NCBI RefSeq assembly: GCF_001440395.1
Contig: NZ_LLXZ01000097.1
Location: 1 to 54,024 of the forward strand
Direction of reading: 5' to 3'
Source: Bradyrhizobium jicamae
GTDB lineage: Bacteria; Pseudomonadota; Alphaproteobacteria; Rhizobiales; Xanthobacteraceae
DNA: 54,024 nt
The first letter of the stretch is position 1. The number at the start of each line of letters is the position of its first letter. Shown one piece after another: positions 7,447 to 15,592 of this stretch. Below the pieces are notes generated by a model. That model had not been told where the DNA came from. It did no database searches and worked only from the letters and a program-made list of their open reading frames with translations. Made by a program: the position numbers and the translations under genes.

Positions 7447-8553
7447 GTGTCGTTCACGCTACCGCCCGACGCCAACGGGATTTTGCCCGACCGCATGATT
7501 GCGGCGATGGCGGATGCGGGCCTGATCCTGCCGGCCTATCCCTTTGTCGAAAGCCAGATCCAGCCAGCCAGCCTCGACCTGCGGCTCGGCGACATCGCCT
7601 ATCGCGTGCGCGCAAGCTTCCTGCCGGGGCCGGACGCCACGGTCGCCGAGCGCATCGACGAATTAAAGCTGCATGAAATAAATCTCTCCGACGGCGCGGT
7701 GCTGGAGACCAATTGCGTCTACATCGTCCCGCTCCTGGAAAGTCTCGCTTTGCCGCCGGAGATCGTGGCCGCCGCCAATCCGAAGAGTTCGACGGGACGG
7801 CTCGACGTGTTCACGCGCGTGATCGCCGACGGCACCCGTCGCTTCGACATGATCGGCGCCGGCTATCACGGCCCGCTCTATGCCGAGATCAGCCCGAAGA
7901 CGTTTCCGGTGTTGCTCCGCGAAGGATCGCGGCTCAGCCAAGTGCGCTTCCGCACCGGCGACGCCATCCTCAGTGCCGACGAACTCGATGCGCTGCATGA
8001 CGCCGAGCGGCTGGTCGATATCGACGATGCCGATCTCGCCAATGGCGTCGCGCTGTCGGTCGATCTGTCCGGCGAGAATTCCGGCGGCTTCGTCGGCTAC
8101 CGCGCCAAGCGCCACACCGGCGTCGTCGATGTCGACCGTCGCGGCGGCTATGGCATCGACGAATTCTGGGAGCCGATTCCGGCGCGCCCCGACGGCAGCC
8201 TGATCCTCGATCCCGGCGAATTCTACATCCTGGCCTCGAAAGAAGCCGTGCAGGTGCCGCCGGATTACGCCGCGGAGATGGTGCCGTTCGATCCGCTGGT
8301 CGGCGAATTCCGCGTGCATTATGCGGGATTTTTCGATCCCGGCTTCGGCTATGCCGGCGCCGGCGGGAAGGGCGCACGCGCCGTGCTCGAAGTGCGCTCG
8401 CGCGAGGTGCCGTTCATCCTCGAGCACGGCCAGATCGTGGGCCGGCTGGTTTACGAGAAAATGCTCTCGCGCCCCGACGCCATGTACGGCCAGCGCATCG
8501 GCTCGAACTACCAGGCGCAGGGGTTGAAGCTGAGCAAGCATTTCCGGGTGTAG
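7447..8553 (+). CDS. dcd: 2'-deoxycytidine 5'-triphosphate deaminase-like protein
   Basis: 368 residues from GTG 7447, which has AGAGGA about 8 bases upstream; an in-frame TTG at 7339 would run back toward the metZ promoter and is less likely. This length is that of the long alphaproteobacterial DCD family (PF06559), which looks like two dUTPase/Dcd-type folds in tandem. Visible are Q-I-Q-P-A-S-L-D-L-R-L-G-D, NPKSSTGRLDVFTRVIADG, and a second half with a matching G-F-F-D-P-G-F-G-Y motif. The family is annotated as dCTP deaminase, feeding dUTP to thymidylate synthesis. It diverges from metZ. Confidence 0.85.
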   Translation: MSFTLPPDANGILPDRMIAAMADAGLILPAYPFVESQIQPASLDLRLGDIAYRVRASFLPGPDATVAERIDELKLHEINLSDGAVLETNCVYIVPLLESLALPPEIVAAANPKSSTGRLDVFTRVIADGTRRFDMIGAGYHGPLYAEISPKTFPVLLREGSRLSQVRFRTGDAILSADELDALHDAERLVDIDDADLANGVALSVDLSGENSGGFVGYRAKRHTGVVDVDRRGGYGIDEFWEPIPARPDGSLILDPGEFYILASKEAVQVPPDYAAEMVPFDPLVGEFRVHYAGFFDPGFGYAGAGGKGARAVLEVRSREVPFILEHGQIVGRLVYEKMLSRPDAMYGQRIGSNYQAQGLKLSKHFRV

Positions 8554-8558
8554 CTCGC

Positions 8559-8671
8559 CGTCATTGCGAGCGAAGCGAAGCAATCTATCGCACGGCATAC
8601 CGGATAGGTGGATTGCTTCGTCGCTTGCGCTCCCTTGCGCAAACGCTACGCGTTTGTCGCAGGCAATGACG
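8559..8671. repeat. Palindromic repeat (CGTCATTGCGAGCGAAGCGAAGC type)
   Basis: The left end reads CGTCATTGCGAGCGAAGCG and the right end GGCAATGACG. GAAGCAATC and GATTGCTTC form an internal stem. This is a typical dispersed element of Bradyrhizobium-like genomes, lying between two convergent genes. Confidence 0.7.
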
Positions 8672-8679
8672 GCGAAGCC

Positions 8680-10014
8680 CTACCGCGCCGCCGATTTCGC
8701 CGCCGGCGTCACCCGCCAGATCGTGTTGCCGACGTCGTCGGCCACCAGCAGCGCACCCTGCTTGTCGAGCCGCACGCCGACGGGGCGGCCCTGCGCTTCG
8801 CCGTTGTCGTTGAGGAAGCCGGTCAGCACGTCCTTCGGCGGACCCGATGGCTTGCCGTCCTTGAAGGGTACGAAGATCACCTTGTAGCCGGCACGGGGCT
8901 TGCGATTCCACGAGCCGTGCTGGCCGATGAAGGCGCCGCCTTCCATGTCGGGCGGGAAGAGATTTCCGGTGTTGAAGGCAAGCCCGAGCGAAGCCGTATG
9001 CGCGCCGAGCGCATAATCAGGCGCCATCGCCTTCTGCACCAGATCGGGCCGCCGCGGCTCGACGCGCGTGTCGACGCGGTCGCCGAAATAGCTGTACGGC
9101 CAGCCGTAGAACCCGCCATCCTTCACCGAGGTCATGTAATCGGGCACCAGATCGTTGCCGAGTTCGTCGCGCTCGTTGACGACGACCCAGAGTTCGCCCG
9201 TCGTCGGATTGAAGGCCGGGCCGTTGGGATTGCGCAGGCCTGACGCGAACACGCGCCATTGGCCCCTGGCCCGATCGACCTCCAGCACGGCAGCGCGATC
9301 CTTCTCGGCCTCCATGCCGTTCTCGCCGATATTGCTGTTGGACCCGACGGTCGCATACAGCTTGCTTCCGTCGGCGCTCGCCGTCAGGTCCTTGGTCCAA
9401 TGATGATTGAGCGGGCCGCCGGGCAGGTCCGCCAGCTTGACGCCGGCCGCGCTGATCCTGGTGTCGCCCTCGCGGTAAGGGAATTTCATGATTGCGTCGG
9501 CATTGGCGACGTAGAAATCCTCGCCGACCAACACCATGCCGAACGGCGAATTCAGATTGCTCAGGAAGATGCTGCGGGTCTCGGCGACGCCGTCACCGTC
9601 GGCATCGCGCAGCAACGTGATGCGGTTGGCGCTCGGCACACCTGCGCCAGCTTTGCTCTGCGCCAGCCCGTAGATGAAGCCCTTGATGCTGAAGCCGCCC
9701 TGTTTCGGCGGCGCGTTGCTCTCGGCGACCAGCACGTCGCCGTTCGGCAGCGTGTAGACGGTGCGCGGATGATCGAGCCCGGTGGCGAAAGCGGTAACCG
9801 TCATGCCATTGGCGGCGGTCGGCCTGGCGCCATCCGGCCAGCGGTTGACCGAGGCGATCTCAACCGTCGGGATCCATGAATGTTCCGGCGGCGGCAGCGT
9901 GGGTGTGGGACCATAGCTCTGCGCCACGGTCGCGGTGTCCTTGGGGTCGTTGCAGGCGGTCAACGGCAGCGCCAACACGCCGACGCAAATGGCCAAGGGG
10001 ATTTGCTTGCGCAT
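8680..10014 (-). CDS. Sorbosone dehydrogenase family lipoprotein (PQQ/NHL beta-propeller)
   Basis: 444 residues. The N-terminus is a lipoprotein signal ending in L-P-L-T-A-C, so the mature protein is probably lipid-anchored in the periplasm. The rest resembles the glucose/sorbosone dehydrogenase propeller: L-D-H-P-R-T-V-Y-T-L-P-N-G-D-V-L-V-A-E, LRDADGDGVAETR, ASGLRNPNGPAFNPTTGELW, VKDGGFYGWPYSYFG, and HGSWNR near the end. Such proteins oxidise sugars or aldoses using PQQ, but the exact substrate cannot be read. It is monocistronic and convergent with the dcd-like gene. The ORF extends upstream to 10167, but ATG 10014 starts the signal peptide. Confidence 0.82.
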   Translation of the reverse strand: MRKQIPLAICVGVLALPLTACNDPKDTATVAQSYGPTPTLPPPEHSWIPTVEIASVNRWPDGARPTAANGMTVTAFATGLDHPRTVYTLPNGDVLVAESNAPPKQGGFSIKGFIYGLAQSKAGAGVPSANRITLLRDADGDGVAETRSIFLSNLNSPFGMVLVGEDFYVANADAIMKFPYREGDTRISAAGVKLADLPGGPLNHHWTKDLTASADGSKLYATVGSNSNIGENGMEAEKDRAAVLEVDRARGQWRVFASGLRNPNGPAFNPTTGELWVVVNERDELGNDLVPDYMTSVKDGGFYGWPYSYFGDRVDTRVEPRRPDLVQKAMAPDYALGAHTASLGLAFNTGNLFPPDMEGGAFIGQHGSWNRKPRAGYKVIFVPFKDGKPSGPPKDVLTGFLNDNGEAQGRPVGVRLDKQGALLVADDVGNTIWRVTPAAKSAAR

Positions 10015-10253
10015 GGCGAGGTTCCCGGGTTGTTGCTCTACCAATGCGGTGGCGGCTCGAACGTTCGTCGCGTCGGCATGAATTCCCTGTGAAGTGGCTG
10101 GCCGGCGGCGCGGCCCGCGCAGGTGGTGGGCGTATGGCTCCTCGCCTGCAATCCCGCAGGCCCCCATTGCGCCCGGTGCACGCGGAATCGCCCCACGCCA
10201 TGCTAGGAAAAGCGCGCGCCACGGCCACGAGAGACCGCGCGCGGGGAGCAGAA

Positions 10254-11693
10254 ATGTCCGACCTCGGCGTCGCCGAAATTCCCGTAGACGAAAAGGAGCG
10301 TCCGCTTCCGCCGCCGGAGCCGCGGGCGAAGAACGCGCTGCTCGACGGGCCGATCCTGCGCACGCTGTTATGGCTCGCCTGGCCGAACGTGATCGCGCTG
10401 ACCGCGGGCACCTGCGTCGTTATCGCCGAAACCTCCTATATCGGACGCCTGGGCGTGGAAGCGCTGGCCGCCATGGCGCTGGTGTTTCCGACCGTGATCC
10501 TGACCATGACGATGTCCGGTGGCGCCATGGGCGGCGGCGTGGCATCCGCGATCGCGCGCGCGCTCGGCGCCGGCGACCGCGACCGCGCTTCCACCCTTGC
10601 CTCGCACGCGTTGCTGATCGGCCTGTGCTTCGGCCTCGTCTTCATGCTGGGCATGCTGATCTTCGGGCCCGCGCTGCTCGAACTGCTCGGCGGCCGCGGC
10701 AATGTGCTGACGCTGGCGGTTGCCTATACGCAAATCTTCTTCGGCGGCGCGGTGGTGCCGTGGCTGATGAACACGATGTCGGGCATCCTGCGCGGCACCG
10801 GCAACATGAAGCTGCCGTCGCTCCTGATGCTGTCGTCGTCCGTTTGTCAGATCATTCTGGGCGGCACGCTCGGTTTGGGCCTCGGCCCGATCCCGCAATT
10901 CGGCATGCGCGGCGTCGCGGCCGGCTCGCTGATCGCCTACCTCATCAGCATTTCCGTGATGACATGGTATCTGTTCTCGGGCCGCGCGCGTGTCGTTCCC
11001 AAGATCCGAGGGCTTCGCATTCGCTGGCCGATGTTCATCGATATTTTGAAGGTCGGCGCCATCGCCTGCTTCTCGCCGCTGCAGTCGGTGCTGACCATCA
11101 GCATCTTCACCCACATGCTGGCAAGTTTCGGCACCGAGATCCTGGCCGGCTACGGCATCGGCGCGCGACTCGAATTCATGCTGACGTCGATCGCATTCGC
11201 CGTCGGCATTGCCACGGTGCCGATGGTCGGCATGGCTGTCGGTGCAGAGCGCATTGCGCGGGCTCGCAGGATCTGCTGGATCGCGGGGATCGTTGCATTC
11301 GTCTCGGTCGGCACGGTTGCAACCTTCATCTCTGTATTCCCCGACATCTGGGTGAACCTGTTCACCGATGATCCGAGCGTGCGTGCCGCCAGCCGGCAGT
11401 ATTTGTCTACGGCGGCGCCGATGTATGCGTTCCTCGGCCTTGCCACGACGTGCTATTTTTCGTCGCAAGGCGCGGCCAAGGTGATCGGGCCGGTGCTGGC
11501 GCAAACCGCGCGGCTCCTGTTCATCGGCGCCGGTGGCTGGTGGTTGCTGTCGCACGACGCCACTGCGCAGAATTTCTTCGTGCTCGCGGCGTCGTCGATG
11601 GTGCTGCTCGGCGTGCTGTCGTGTGTAAGCGTGGTGCTGACCCGCTGGGGGCCGAAGCCGCGCGTGCCCGGGGTGAAGCCGGCGTTGTCGTGA
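10254..11693 (+). CDS. MATE family efflux transporter
   Basis: 479 residues with twelve predicted hydrophobic segments in two homologous halves, as in MATE exporters (NorM-type). GGGGAG lies about 6 bases before ATG 10254; the frame is open far upstream but that part is not membrane-like. A 30-residue charged and proline-rich tail precedes the first helix. The pattern includes L-L-W-L-A-W-P-N-V-I-A, the short loop S-Y-I-G-R-L-G-V-E-A-L, and M-S-G-I-L-R-G-T-G-N-M-K. MATE proteins expel drugs or cations in exchange for protons or sodium. The substrate is unknown. A repeat follows the stop. Confidence 0.9.
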   Translation: MSDLGVAEIPVDEKERPLPPPEPRAKNALLDGPILRTLLWLAWPNVIALTAGTCVVIAETSYIGRLGVEALAAMALVFPTVILTMTMSGGAMGGGVASAIARALGAGDRDRASTLASHALLIGLCFGLVFMLGMLIFGPALLELLGGRGNVLTLAVAYTQIFFGGAVVPWLMNTMSGILRGTGNMKLPSLLMLSSSVCQIILGGTLGLGLGPIPQFGMRGVAAGSLIAYLISISVMTWYLFSGRARVVPKIRGLRIRWPMFIDILKVGAIACFSPLQSVLTISIFTHMLASFGTEILAGYGIGARLEFMLTSIAFAVGIATVPMVGMAVGAERIARARRICWIAGIVAFVSVGTVATFISVFPDIWVNLFTDDPSVRAASRQYLSTAAPMYAFLGLATTCYFSSQGAAKVIGPVLAQTARLLFIGAGGWWLLSHDATAQNFFVLAASSMVLLGVLSCVSVVLTRWGPKPRVPGVKPALS

Positions 11694-11698
11694 TCACT

Positions 11699-11800
11699 GT
11701 CTTTCCGGGGCGATGCGAAGCATCGAACTACGGTGCGCAGTTGCGCACCTGAGAATCTCGAGATTCCGGGTCTGGTCCTTCGGACCATCCCGGAATGACG
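11699..11800. repeat. Palindromic repeat, family B copy 1
   Basis: It runs from TCTTTCCGGGGCGATGCGAAG to CATCCCGGAATGACG. It contains internal hairpins GATGCGAAGCATC, TGCGCAGTTGCGCA and GGTCCTTCGGACC. Copies at 42052-42153 and 49984-50084 share the same parts, the latter inverted. Confidence 0.8.
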
Positions 11801-11807
11801 GATGCAA

Positions 11808-12281
11808 CTACCGCCGTCGATGCCGCCGACCCGAGCGGCCGCCGCCGACATTGGCCATGCGCATCAGTTGCGGGACCATGCTCATCAACTCGCTGCCGCC
11901 GGCGCCGCCGAGCATGCCCATGAAGTCGCCGCCGCCGAAGTTCATGCCGCCGGTGTTGATACCGTAGCTATCGGACATGTAACCGCCGCCGGCCGGAATC
12001 CCCCCGCCAAAACCGCCGGGGATGCCACCGCCCATCATTCCGCCAAGACCCCCACCGCCGCCTTCCATCATGCGGCTCATCATCGGGCCCATGGTCTGCA
12101 TCATCGCGGCGAAGCGGCGCTTGCCCATCTTCGCCTTCATCATTTCCAGCATCGGTGCCATCTGCGTCATCATGTCCTGTCCGCCGCCGCCGGCGAACTG
12201 CGCCTTCGCCGGCGTCGAGATCAGGGTGAACAGCAACAGCAGCGTGGCCGCCTGGCAGACTACCTTGTCAGCTCCAGTCAT
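11808..12281 (-). CDS. Secreted Met- and Gly-rich hypothetical protein
   Basis: 157 residues from ATG 12281, preceded by AGGAGCAG. The Sec signal peptide ends near P-A-K-A-Q. Residues 30-70 are extremely methionine-rich, for example MMTQMAPMLEMM and MGPMMSRMME with K/R between. The middle is glycine-rich (GGGGGLGGMMGGG), and the end is G-G-G-R-S-G-R-R-H-R-R-R. I recognise no family. Methionine clusters in exported proteins often bind copper(I) or line hydrophobic surfaces, but no cysteine/histidine metal site is visible, so this is only a thought. It is monocistronic. Confidence 0.65.
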   Translation of the reverse strand: MTGADKVVCQAATLLLLFTLISTPAKAQFAGGGGQDMMTQMAPMLEMMKAKMGKRRFAAMMQTMGPMMSRMMEGGGGGLGGMMGGGIPGGFGGGIPAGGGYMSDSYGINTGGMNFGGGDFMGMLGGAGGSELMSMVPQLMRMANVGGGRSGRRHRRR

Positions 12282-12378
12282 GGTTCTGCTCCTCATGCGC
12301 GGGCGGCCGCGGGCGCGGCGCCATTCGGACGCACACGCCGAGGCTAGGAGCGGGTGGTGAGGCGGTCTGTGAGAAAGA

Positions 12379-12909
12379 TCACGATGCTCTGCGGCGGGCA
12401 GTGAACTCGGTGATGACCCGCCATGATGCGCGGGCATCCGCCGAGACTTCGCCGCGCCAGAGGAATGAATCGGCGGTGATGTCTGCGAAACTCCAGCGGG
12501 CCAGTTGGCCGTCCGGCCGCGTGCCCAACTGCACGATGTCGCGGCCTTGCGCGCGGCCGATCATCTGCAGGAAATTCCGCGTCACCGGATCGGTCCACTG
12601 AATCCGCCAGGCGTCGATATCGGGATCGTAGACGCGCAGCGTGGTGCCGTAGGAGTTGACGCTGGCTGCGGCATCACCGTGGCGTGCCTCACCCCGCGGC
12701 GGAACGATCCAGACATCCTGGATCGCGCGCCCCTCCAGCGCCCAGCCAAAATGCCATTCGCCGGCGCGACGGCGCTCCGTGCCGTCTTCGGAAAATTGCC
12801 TGACGTCGAGATCCCAGGAGCCGACGAAGCGGCCGTAGAGATCCATCTTGCCGGCGCGGTCGGCCGAGGGGCCGTCCGCGCCGAGGGCGTCGAGAAACGC
12901 TGACATCAT
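12379..12909 (-). CDS. Conserved hypothetical protein (heme/lipid-barrel-like, function unknown)
   Basis: 176 residues. ATG 12909 overlaps the stop of the upstream SRPBCC gene (ATGATGA), so the two are translationally coupled. The sequence alternates strands and turns (FVGSWDLDV, W-H-F-G-W-A-L-E-G-R-A-I-Q-D-V-W, LRVYDPDIDAWRIQWTDP). This resembles the small beta-barrel proteins annotated DUF1579 or similar, which often measure a residual signal of an enzyme substrate. No catalytic motif is evident. The fold guess is weak. Confidence 0.65.
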   Translation of the reverse strand: MMSAFLDALGADGPSADRAGKMDLYGRFVGSWDLDVRQFSEDGTERRRAGEWHFGWALEGRAIQDVWIVPPRGEARHGDAAASVNSYGTTLRVYDPDIDAWRIQWTDPVTRNFLQMIGRAQGRDIVQLGTRPDGQLARWSFADITADSFLWRGEVSADARASWRVITEFTARRRAS

Positions 12910-13307
12910 GCCGCGCTGCGCCCCAGCGCCGTTTGCATGGCGGCCAGGCCCAGATCCATCTGTCCGTCCATGTAGGTCGCGAGCTCGTTCGGAAGTACAT
13001 CGGCGATCCACACGAAGCGGGTGCGGCCGCCGCTCGCGGCGAAGACCTGTGCAGAAGCGCTGTGCTGCCTGATGCGCTCGCTGACGATGGCATAGACCAG
13101 CCGCCGCCGCGTCTCGTCGCAGTCGACCAGAATTTCGCGCGCCACCGTGCCGTTCGCGAAGGTGACGATGCGTGCATCGCCATCGAGCTTGGTGTCGGTC
13201 ACGAAGCCAGGCACGAGCCGCGTATGCAGCGCACCGAAATCGCGCAGAGCGTTCCAGACGTCGTCGGGGTTGGCGTCGATGATGATCTCTTTGTGGATGG
13301 AGGCCAT
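12906..13307 (-). CDS. SRPBCC family (START-like) protein
   Basis: 133 residues, the typical size of a one-domain SRPBCC (polyketide-cyclase/START-like) protein. The N-terminus IHKEIIIDANPDDVWNALRDF is the diagnostic first strand and helix. A long C-terminal helix closes the barrel (MDLGLAAMQTALGR). These proteins bind hydrophobic ligands in a central cavity; some are cyclases or dehydratases. The ligand is unknown. It is the first gene of a coupled pair with the 176-residue protein. The ribosome binding site is weak. Confidence 0.82.
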   Translation of the reverse strand: MASIHKEIIIDANPDDVWNALRDFGALHTRLVPGFVTDTKLDGDARIVTFANGTVAREILVDCDETRRRLVYAIVSERIRQHSASAQVFAASGGRTRFVWIADVLPNELATYMDGQMDLGLAAMQTALGRSAA

Positions 13308-13335
13308 GATTCTAATCCGTTGTTGTTGGGGAATT

Positions 13336-13428
13336 GTAGGGTGGGCAAAGGCGCACCTGCGCCGTGCCCACCATCTATCTGCGATCGCCGTCTTGAATGG
13401 TGGGCGCGCTTCGCTTTGCCCACCCTAC
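13336..13428. repeat. Palindromic repeat, family A
   Basis: The ends GTAGGGTGGGCAAAG and CTTTGCCCACCCTAC are perfect inverted copies, with inner GGTGGGC and GCCCACC hairpins. The centre differs between copies. Confidence 0.9.
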
Positions 13429-13450
13429 GCACCTACGTGCTGGTGGCGCG

Positions 13451-13810
13451 CTACGTGCAGACAGCCTCGACATTGTTGCCGTCGGGGTCGATCAGGAACG
13501 CGGCGTAATAGGTCGGGCCGTAGTCCGCGCGCGTCCCGGCGCCGCCATTGTCGCGGCCGCCGGCCTTCAGGCCTTCGGTATGGAATTTCTTGATCGCGGC
13601 ATGATCCTTGGCGCGGAACGCGACATGCGCGCCGGTCGCGGCCTTGCCCTTGTGCAGATGCAGCCAGAGCGCAGGCGCGTCCTTCGGGCCGAAGCCTGCG
13701 CCGGAATCGTCGCGCGAGCACAGCACGAAGCCGAGCGGCGCCAGCGCCGCGGTATAGAAGCGCACGCTGGCGTCGAGATCGCCGACACGTAATCCGATGT
13801 GGTCGTACAT
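13451..13810 (-). CDS. VOC family protein (glyoxalase-like)
   Basis: 119 residues, one vicinal-oxygen-chelate domain of two beta-alpha-beta-beta-beta units. The start MYDHIGLRVGDLDASVRFYTAALAPLG and the end Y-A-A-F-L-I-D-P-D-G-N-N-V-E-A-V are typical of the glyoxalase/dioxygenase superfamily. His4 and the late Glu fit the usual metal positions. The substrate is unknown. It lies just downstream of the AraC gene on the same strand, about 50 bases away, and could be cotranscribed with it. Confidence 0.88.
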   Translation of the reverse strand: MYDHIGLRVGDLDASVRFYTAALAPLGFVLCSRDDSGAGFGPKDAPALWLHLHKGKAATGAHVAFRAKDHAAIKKFHTEGLKAGGRDNGGAGTRADYGPTYYAAFLIDPDGNNVEAVCT

Positions 13811-13863
13811 GATTTTCTCCAGTCGAAAATGCCGCGAGCTTGCGCGGCCTGGAGAAAGCCTAG

Positions 13864-14703
13864 CTAGTTGAAGGCCAGCCGTTCTTGGAAAATCTTGCGC
13901 TGGCCCCGCGAGGCTTGGCGGAACTTCAGCGGCGAGGCGCCGGCGGCGCGATGGAAGGTGCGCACGAAATTGGAGAGGTCGGCAAAGCCGACGTCATAGG
14001 CGATATCGGTAACCGCGCTGTTGTCGTCGGCTAGGCGCCGCGCGGCATGGCGCAGCCGCGAGCGCACCAGATATTGGTGCGGGGTGACACCGAGCACTTC
14101 CGAGAACAGCCGCAGGAAATGAAACGGGCTGATCCCGGCCTGCGCGGCCGCGTCCTCCAGGTTGATCTGACGGTGCGAATTGGCATCGATCCACAGTGCG
14201 GTTTCCACCGCGCGGCGGCGGTCGCGCGCCGCATCGGGACCGGATTTGCGCGGCTTGCCGGAAACGACTTCGACAAAGCGGCTCGCCAGCACCTGGCCGA
14301 TCTCGTCGAGCCCGATGTCGCTGCTGCCATCTGCTGCCGATTGCGCCAGCTCGCCCAGCACCACGAGCTCCGGCAGCGGCGGCGCGGCGCCGATCTGCCA
14401 CGGCGTCTGGCTGTCGCCGAGCGCGTCCACCAGTTCAGGGCTCAGGAAGAACGAAAGGCATTCGTCGCCGCAGACGTGCTCATGGATGCAGGTATATTCG
14501 TCGCCGGGATGGCCGATCAGCACCGATCCCGCCACCAGCTCATTGAACTTGCCGCGGCAGTGCAGGCCAAAGCTGCCCTTACGCACATAGGAAATCGAGT
14601 GGCAGCGGTGCTGCTCCGCAAACGGCGTATCGCCGGGCCCCGCACTGCAGCGAAAGTCCGACACCGAGATGGATTTGCGCTCGATGAGCGTGGTCGCGAT
14701 CAT
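13864..14703 (-). CDS. AraC family transcriptional regulator next to ogt
   Basis: 279 residues. The N-terminal half (about 20-150) is a cupin-like sensor with several Cys and His residues ([14 protein letters not shown]). The C-terminal 100 residues hold two helix-turn-helix units: [19 protein letters not shown], and [20 protein letters not shown] with the usual G-x-S-P-L-K-F-R end. The gene starts nine bases after the ogt stop, so the two form one unit. In the Ada protein an AraC-type domain and a methyltransferase are fused; here the same two functions sit side by side. Control of ogt by this regulator is an inference. Confidence 0.87.
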   Translation of the reverse strand: MIATTLIERKSISVSDFRCSAGPGDTPFAEQHRCHSISYVRKGSFGLHCRGKFNELVAGSVLIGHPGDEYTCIHEHVCGDECLSFFLSPELVDALGDSQTPWQIGAAPPLPELVVLGELAQSAADGSSDIGLDEIGQVLASRFVEVVSGKPRKSGPDAARDRRRAVETALWIDANSHRQINLEDAAAQAGISPFHFLRLFSEVLGVTPHQYLVRSRLRHAARRLADDNSAVTDIAYDVGFADLSNFVRTFHRAAGASPLKFRQASRGQRKIFQERLAFN

Positions 14704-14712
14704 CCCGCAGAT

Positions 14713-15291
14713 TTAGGAATGCGCACGGGGCGGTGCAACCGGCAGCAACACGTCAAACAATGTCTTGCTGGCGGTCGGGCTGGCACCCTCGATCGAGAGC
14801 AACCGCCGCTTGGATACCGCCCCGCCATGGGCTGAGATCTTGTCGGCGTAATTGCCGGCTTCGAGGACGCGATGGCAGGGCACGATGATCATGAAGGGGT
14901 TGCGGCCGATCGCCTGCGACACCGAATAGACCGCGCCGGAGGCGCGAAGGCTGCTGGCCACTTCCGAATAGGTCCGGGTCTCGCCGCGCGGAATCTGGCG
15001 CGCATAGGCGTAGACACGCTGGTTGAAGGCGGGAATGCCGGTCATATCCAGCGCGATGTCGGCAAGATCGTACGCCGCCCCGCGCAGCAGGGCTGCGATG
15101 CCTTCGATCGCGACCTGCACGTTCGCAGGCGGGGGAAGCTCGCGGGCGTCAGGATAAAGCTGATAGAGCCGCCGCCGCGTATCGATCTCGCGGACTTCAG
15201 GGAGCTGCACGCCGATAATGCCCGCCGGGCTCCACGAAATCCCGCAGCGGCCGATCGCCGTGTCAAAAATGGTGTACCTACGCCCCGTCAT
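14713..15291 (-). CDS. ogt: Methylated-DNA-protein-cysteine methyltransferase, atypical
   Basis: 192 residues, a normal Ogt length. The N-terminal domain is a short RNase-H-like fold. The C-terminal domain has I-P-R-G-E-T-R-T-Y-S-E-V-A, N-P-F-M-I-I-V-P-C-H-R-V with acceptor Cys139, and the closing G-G-x-x-x-K-x-x-L-L-S-I-E-G. It removes methyl groups from O6-methylguanine by transferring them to its own cysteine. One oddity: the arginine finger normally nine residues before the N-P (as R-A-V-G) is Tyr122 here (Y-S-V-S). It is the first gene of a pair with the AraC regulator. Confidence 0.88.
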   Translation of the reverse strand: MTGRRYTIFDTAIGRCGISWSPAGIIGVQLPEVREIDTRRRLYQLYPDARELPPPANVQVAIEGIAALLRGAAYDLADIALDMTGIPAFNQRVYAYARQIPRGETRTYSEVASSLRASGAVYSVSQAIGRNPFMIIVPCHRVLEAGNYADKISAHGGAVSKRRLLSIEGASPTASKTLFDVLLPVAPPRAHS

Positions 15292-15424
15292 ACGCCGCCC
15301 AGCCCTGATTTGGAATCATAGCATCGGCGCGATGAATCGCATCCGGAATTTTGGGGAAGTTAACAGTGAGACGGAATCGCGAATGGAACAGCTTGGCGAA
15401 TGGCGCGCGGTCGGCTAATCATGG

Positions 15425-15473
15425 GAGCATGATCCGGAAAAGTGGTCGCCGGTTTTCCGAAAAGATCATGCTC
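15425..15473. repeat. GAGCATGATCCGGAAAA palindromic repeat
   Basis: GAGCATGATC and GATCATGCTC flank inverted GGAAAA and TTTTCC. This dispersed element is common in Bradyrhizobium-like genomes. It lies 17 bases upstream of the tRNA. Confidence 0.75.
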
Positions 15474-15489
15474 GATGAAAGAGCGATCC

Positions 15490-15563
15490 GCGGGCGTAGT
15501 TCAATGGTAGAACGGCAGCTTCCCAAGCTGCATACGAGGGTTCGATTCCCTTCGCCCGCTCCA
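15490..15563 (+). tRNA. tRNA-Gly (anticodon CCC)
   Basis: The acceptor arm GCGGGCG pairs with CGCCCGC, the discriminator is T, and the CCA end is encoded (15561-15563). The D-arm has G-T-T-C-A-A-T-G-G-T-A-G-A-A-C. The anticodon stem GCAGC/GCTGC holds loop TTCCCAA, so the anticodon is CCC reading GGG. The T-arm is GAGGG-TTCGATT-CCCTT. Confidence 0.95.
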
Positions 15564-15592
15564 ATCTCCGCCCAGGCTTCTACGTCTCGGGT

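Noticed and set aside
10368..11555. 395-residue antisense frame in the MATE gene
   Set aside because: It is dominated by Arg, Gln, Asp and His runs, with no recognisable fold, while the plus strand encodes clear membrane helices.
9876..11693. 605-residue MATE protein starting at 9876
   Set aside because: The added 126 residues are Arg/Pro-rich and overlap the lipoprotein gene; ATG 10254 has a good ribosome binding site.
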